Source of the DNA: Terebella lapidaria
Taxonomy: Eukaryota > Annelida > Polychaeta > Terebellida > Terebellidae
Direction: 5' to 3'
DNA: 64,000 bases
Assembly: GCA_949152475.1 (NCBI GenBank)
Contig: OX424557.1
Span: 26,659,462 to 26,723,461, forward strand
Position numbers and translations under genes: made by a program. The stretch's first letter is position 1. Each line of letters opens with the position of its first letter. Below, one piece after another: positions 60,028 to 64,000 of this stretch. Under the pieces are notes generated by a model. The model was not told the origin of the DNA. It did no database searches and worked only from the letters and a program-made list of their open reading frames with translations.

Positions 60028-60166
60028 GTGTGTTTTCCAGCACGCGGGAAAGATCGAGTTTGAACTGGCGGAAGAATACAAGAGAGCACGAGACCGAAGG
60101 TCGAGTGCTTTCTGGTGTTCTTCCGCCAGTTCAAACGAGATCTTTCCCGCGTGCTGGAAAACACAC
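60028..60166. repeat. 139 bp long-stem hairpin (H6)
   Basis: Arms of about 48 bp (GTGTGTTTTCCAGCACGCGG to TGGCGGAAGAA and its complement) pair almost perfectly. The one clear exception is a CGAG that has the same direction in both arms. The loop holds an inner hairpin GCACGAGACCGAAGGTCGAGTGC, again CGAG-n-CCGAAGG-n-CGAG. Confidence 0.95.
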
Positions 60167-60750
60167 GAAACAGGTTTTGTTTTTATCACATGCTATGAAT
60201 TTATGATTCTGAAATATTTGAAAACCCAACACATGTAAAGTAAAGTGAAATTGTATCAGAGATTGCAAGAACTTCTTACAATCTTTGATTGCACTCAAGG
60301 ACCCTCTACTCATGAGTAGAAGACCCTTGAACATATGCGTTGCTAGGAAACAGTATAAATAATGCAGATCAGCCGGTCGCCAAATACTTTGTATTATGAC
60401 GTCACAGTGGTTGTACGTTTTCTGCATGGTTATATGTTACTAAGGCTGAATCGCGCGAAGTTTCATTGTTACGTCATAGAACACTCGTGCTTTCATTGTT
60501 GTTTCACATAAAGAGAAGTGCATGTGAATATATGTGAAATGTGAAGCAAAAATGTGAAGAAAAAATAGTGCAAACATGATGTTTCCAGCAAAGGTTATCA
60601 CACTGTCGGAAATCACTGTGTGTTCCTACTGTTTGTAGTTTGAGCTAAATTCATAGCATGTGATAAAGCTGTATTTCTTTCGATTCCGAGATGATTCGGC
60701 CACTTAAAACATAATAAAATGTCCCTAACTTCCACTGGCATATGATAAAC

Positions 60751-60844
60751 GGGTTATTACACAATATGGGGCTTCATGCCCTCGGGCCAAGTCTTCTCAA
60801 ATACTTGGCTCTCGGGCATAAAACCCCATATTGTGCAATAACCC
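60751..60844. repeat. 94 bp hairpin (H5)
   Basis: Arms GGGTTATTACACAATATGGGG / CCCCATATTGTGCAATAACCC and inner CCAAGT / ACTTGG pair well, while CTCGGGC occurs in the same direction in both arms (60781, 60821). The loop is AT-rich and lacks CCTTCGG. Confidence 0.95.
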
Positions 60845-62100
60845 TACATATATTACTGTTTCTACAACTGGTCGGATTCGACATCACACCCAACTCACAC
60901 TATTGGACTCGCGATACAACAGTTTGATTCAATGTTACTGACTTCGGTACGTCATCCTCCTCTTATAATGAAAATAGAAAGCATATACACAAAAAACCGT
61001 TGATCCAGGATAACCCAGGTAAAATAGTATGTACACATAATGTCTGTGCTCGGTCAAAAAGATGCCAAGATACATCTGGAATGCCGACTGACTACCACTT
61101 ATCACGTTTTGCATCTTAATGTGACCTCTTGTCTTACGAGTCGATACACATGTAAATATATTTCACTAGAGTGTGGTGAACGAAACCGCGAAATCCGCAC
61201 ATATATCACACGTTGTATGCCAATCAGATATTTGGGCAATATTTGTAGTTTGAAGATTATGACAAGGAAATATCCACGATTATGGTCTACACCAACTCAT
61301 TACCAACATCAAATTGATATTAGGGCTAAAGAATGTTTTTAAAAACCTGAAAAAATCATTCTCCTTGTGTAATTTTGTTGCATATCTTAACAAAACCAAT
61401 GTCACAAGTGTGGAAACTTTCGCCTTGGACGTGAGAGAGAAATGAAACACAATGTTACCAAATAAATGGGATATTATATCGATTAATTCAATGATCAGAC
61501 CCACAAATTCCACGTTGGAGACATTCCAGAAACTCTCATTTGCAAGAATTTAAATATACTAAATGATACAAGAAAGTGACTGTTATTGACACCATGATTG
61601 ATATTATAGATCAATGTCGACACTAAACAGAGACATTTATATGGTAAAGAGACTTCTCACGCTGTCATACATTGTGGCGATGAATCAAGTGTAGCGATGA
61701 ATCTTTAATCAATATCACCAGGCATTTCATGTAAATTCCACAAAGGATATTTGAATTTGCTTACTAAATCCTATATATTAGACATATATATATCGCATTG
61801 TGGTGTCTTTATTAGTCAGTTTTCGTTCTCTTGTGATTTTATTTTCTATCAAAATTTAATTATGTGAACTTATTACTACACGCACCATAATAAATCCTAC
61901 ATATAAAGGAAGAACAAGCATTAATTTCTTCACCTTATTTTGCCTTATGTTCCACACTTATTATTAGTGTCTATTTTTCGACCTAAAATATACACAGGTA
62001 ATTATCTGTCAGAATGATTAATTACATAAAATAATTAGGTCGATAGCTTGCAAATTGAAATGAAGGAATCAAGAAATAAAATCGAAATGAATGTCTATGA
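60845..62100. repeat. Segmental block, second copy, distal part
   Basis: The part 60.86-61.23 kb is paralogous to 63.56-63.96 kb (ACAACTGGTCGGATTCGAC, CAAGATACATCTGGAATGCC). The part 61.48-61.74 kb is paralogous to 50.2-50.47 kb. The hairpins H6 and H5 lie in the gap between the two halves of this copy and are absent from the third copy, so they look like later insertions. Confidence 0.7.
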
Positions 62101-64000
62101 CCATTTTCATATCAAAAAATTAAATTATTTCTACGTGGTATCATTTGTGTTTTTGTAATCTGGCTACTTGCAAATGCCAGAACATTTCATTCTTTACGTT
62201 CTTCAAAACAATTCGTTCACTGAATTGAATAATTCGAAAGCTGCCTGGTTTGTGTGCCAACACCCATTCATTGGCAATAAACTTGTCAGCAGTTCATTGC
62301 TTTTCTCGTAAAACTGACTTTCTGTCTCGAGGGTGACTACTTGCCTCCAGTAGCAGAACCGACCATAGGTGCCAGCAATAAATGTTTGAAATGTCCCTCA
62401 GGGGACGACCAAAGTTGAGCTCGTTCAATGTTGCGAACTCCGGTGCTGGCCACTGTACAAAGCAAGGCAGCAACATGCCAATCAAAAGCAAGTACTGGCA
62501 ATACACATGCTTTACCATGCATTGGTTATGGCTTCACATGTTTAACAGCATCTATGATTACTAGGATAAGACTACAGAAATAAACAAATTCACGACCCTT
62601 AGAATTCAATAAAGTATGTATTTTTAGGGAGGACGGATTGGTGAGAAAATATTATATTCAAGAATTGTCTCCTCTGACTGTTGAAGTATGAACAAATTAG
62701 TAAGTAATAATATTCATCACCTATGTCTTTACAATCACACAAAAAACACATTCTCTTATTTACGTGAAATATTCATTCGAACGCCACTTTCAATGAGCAG
62801 CCCTCCGAAATATTTGTTTGTGAGAAATGAAGGTGGCGAAGGTTGAAATACTCCAAAAGTGTGTTTGTGGAGTAGCACATGTTGCATAATCACTAACGTG
62901 ATGGTTATGAAAGCACAGGAGCGCTTAATGACAGTAATATTGTCCTCCATCAAGGAAACACGACAATGCAAATTCTATTGGCAACTTCGCGTCACAAAAT
63001 GATCGAATAGCGTGTCGTTTCAGGCAAGAACGTAAGCTCACACAATAACATGGAAGTTAACGAAAATTAAGTTCGTCCTCGGGATTCATCCAGAATAAAT
63101 TACCGAACGAACATGCTCTGACCGCGATGTAAATGCAAATAAGTATTACGAACTTTAGCTCAAACACGTGCCACAGCCCCACAGGGTCAATCATTTCTCA
63201 TTCCATTCCCGCTCATTTCATCCTCATTGTGCTTTTAACGTACCTGGTTATTACTACTTTATATCTGAATGCACTGTGTTCATTATCACGTTATTGCATG
63301 CACAGTAGGCCTATATGCGGTGGATTTATCGGTTATTGGTTATCTACAGGCTGTGTAGATAAGTGTGTAGGGGTATTTAAGTATTTTCCCACGTTAACAC
63401 GGGGCCAGTTGTTTTAATCATTTGAGGTGAAAGGATTGAGCCTTTGCCACAGCTGCATTTGATTCTTATTGCGTTGTCGGGTGTTTAAAACCAGTTATAA
63501 CTTGAATATTGGATGTAAATAACACTGGACAATAACTACACAATAAATACCATTATTGTTCCTACAACTGGTCGGATTCGACTTCACACCGAAGCCGAAT
63601 CACACTGTTACACACGCGACACAACAGTTTGATTCACTGATACTGACTTGTGTACGTCATCCCTCTCTTATAATGAAAATAGAAACCATATACATCAAAA
63701 AACGTTTCGAAAACGATTCAGGATAACCCAGGTAAAGTGGTGTGTACACATAATGCTTGTGCTCGGTCAAGAAGATACCAAGATACATCTGGAATGCCGA
63801 CTGACTACCACTTATCACGTTTTGCATCTTAATGTTTCCCTTAATGTTTCCTTCTGGCCTAGCGAGTCGATACACATGTACATGTATCACTAGAATGTGC
63901 TGAACGAAACCGCGAAATCCGCACATATATCACAAGCTGTATGCCAATTACAGATTGCAATGTCTTTCTTTGGAATGTTTACTTTCGGATTGTGCTTCTC
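62101..64000. repeat. Segmental block, third copy (runs off the window)
   Basis: It repeats 58.13-59.64 kb and then 60.86-61.23 kb without the 1.2 kb that separates them in the second copy. It includes the decayed Cys-rich exon at 62.25-62.41 kb. No gene is open through it. The copy probably continues beyond base 64000. Confidence 0.75.

Noticed and set aside
60028-60166. Possible microRNA precursor
   Set aside because: The stem is near perfect and much too long, and the same core recurs at other loci with unrelated stems; a repeat is the simpler reading.

Overview
This is a window of animal nuclear DNA, AT-rich, with spliced genes and many transposable elements. A five-exon TMEM45-family gene, a tRNA-derived SINE with its own target duplication, LINE 3' ends and large repeat nests all fit a marine invertebrate (invertebrate deuterostome or lophotrochozoan). 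I cannot fix the phylum from sequence alone. All comparisons below were made by eye.

Layout. 1-3.2 kb: intergenic, with a decayed tyrosine-recombinase (YR) fragment at 1.2-1.5 kb. 3.26-4.91 kb: the one clear host gene, a TMEM45-like membrane protein. 5.0-6.3 kb: two direct copies of a long-TIR MITE. 7.6-24.7 kb: a nest of three members (I, II, III) of a Crypton-like YR family. Copy I is split by a 5.5 kb DNA element (8.89-14.42 kb) that itself holds a fold-back element, a MITE, a LINE end and an AGGTTACCGG-family element. Copy II is split by two AGGTTACCGG-family elements. Copy III carries an apparently intact four-exon YR gene of 615 codons and lies between two identical 120 bp hairpin-bearing direct repeats. 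24.8-34.7 kb: more hairpins, an isolated Cys-rich exon, a poly-C minisatellite and a diverged 3.4 kb direct duplication. 35.3-37.7 kb: a SINE with 12 bp target duplications, then a LINE fragment bounded by one hairpin and split by a 1.25 kb member (V) of the YR family. 38-44.2 kb: a DIRS/Ngaro-like YR element (SGNH hydrolase, Gag-like and YR parts, no reverse transcriptase seen) with a nearly identical 2.58 kb internal tandem duplication. 44.3-64 kb: no gene recognised. It holds satellites, a palindromic minisatellite, another AGGTTACCGG element and three old copies of a segmental block.

The most unusual theme is a set of hairpins about 95 bp long whose stems differ from locus to locus, while the centre often reads CTCG-n-CCTTCGG-n-CTCG. 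They occur at the right ends of the YR-family copies. The left ends carry runs of short palindromes laid out as arm, AT-rich spacer, arm, as in recombinase core sites. The YR gene in copy III is a plausible enzyme for these sites; this is inference.
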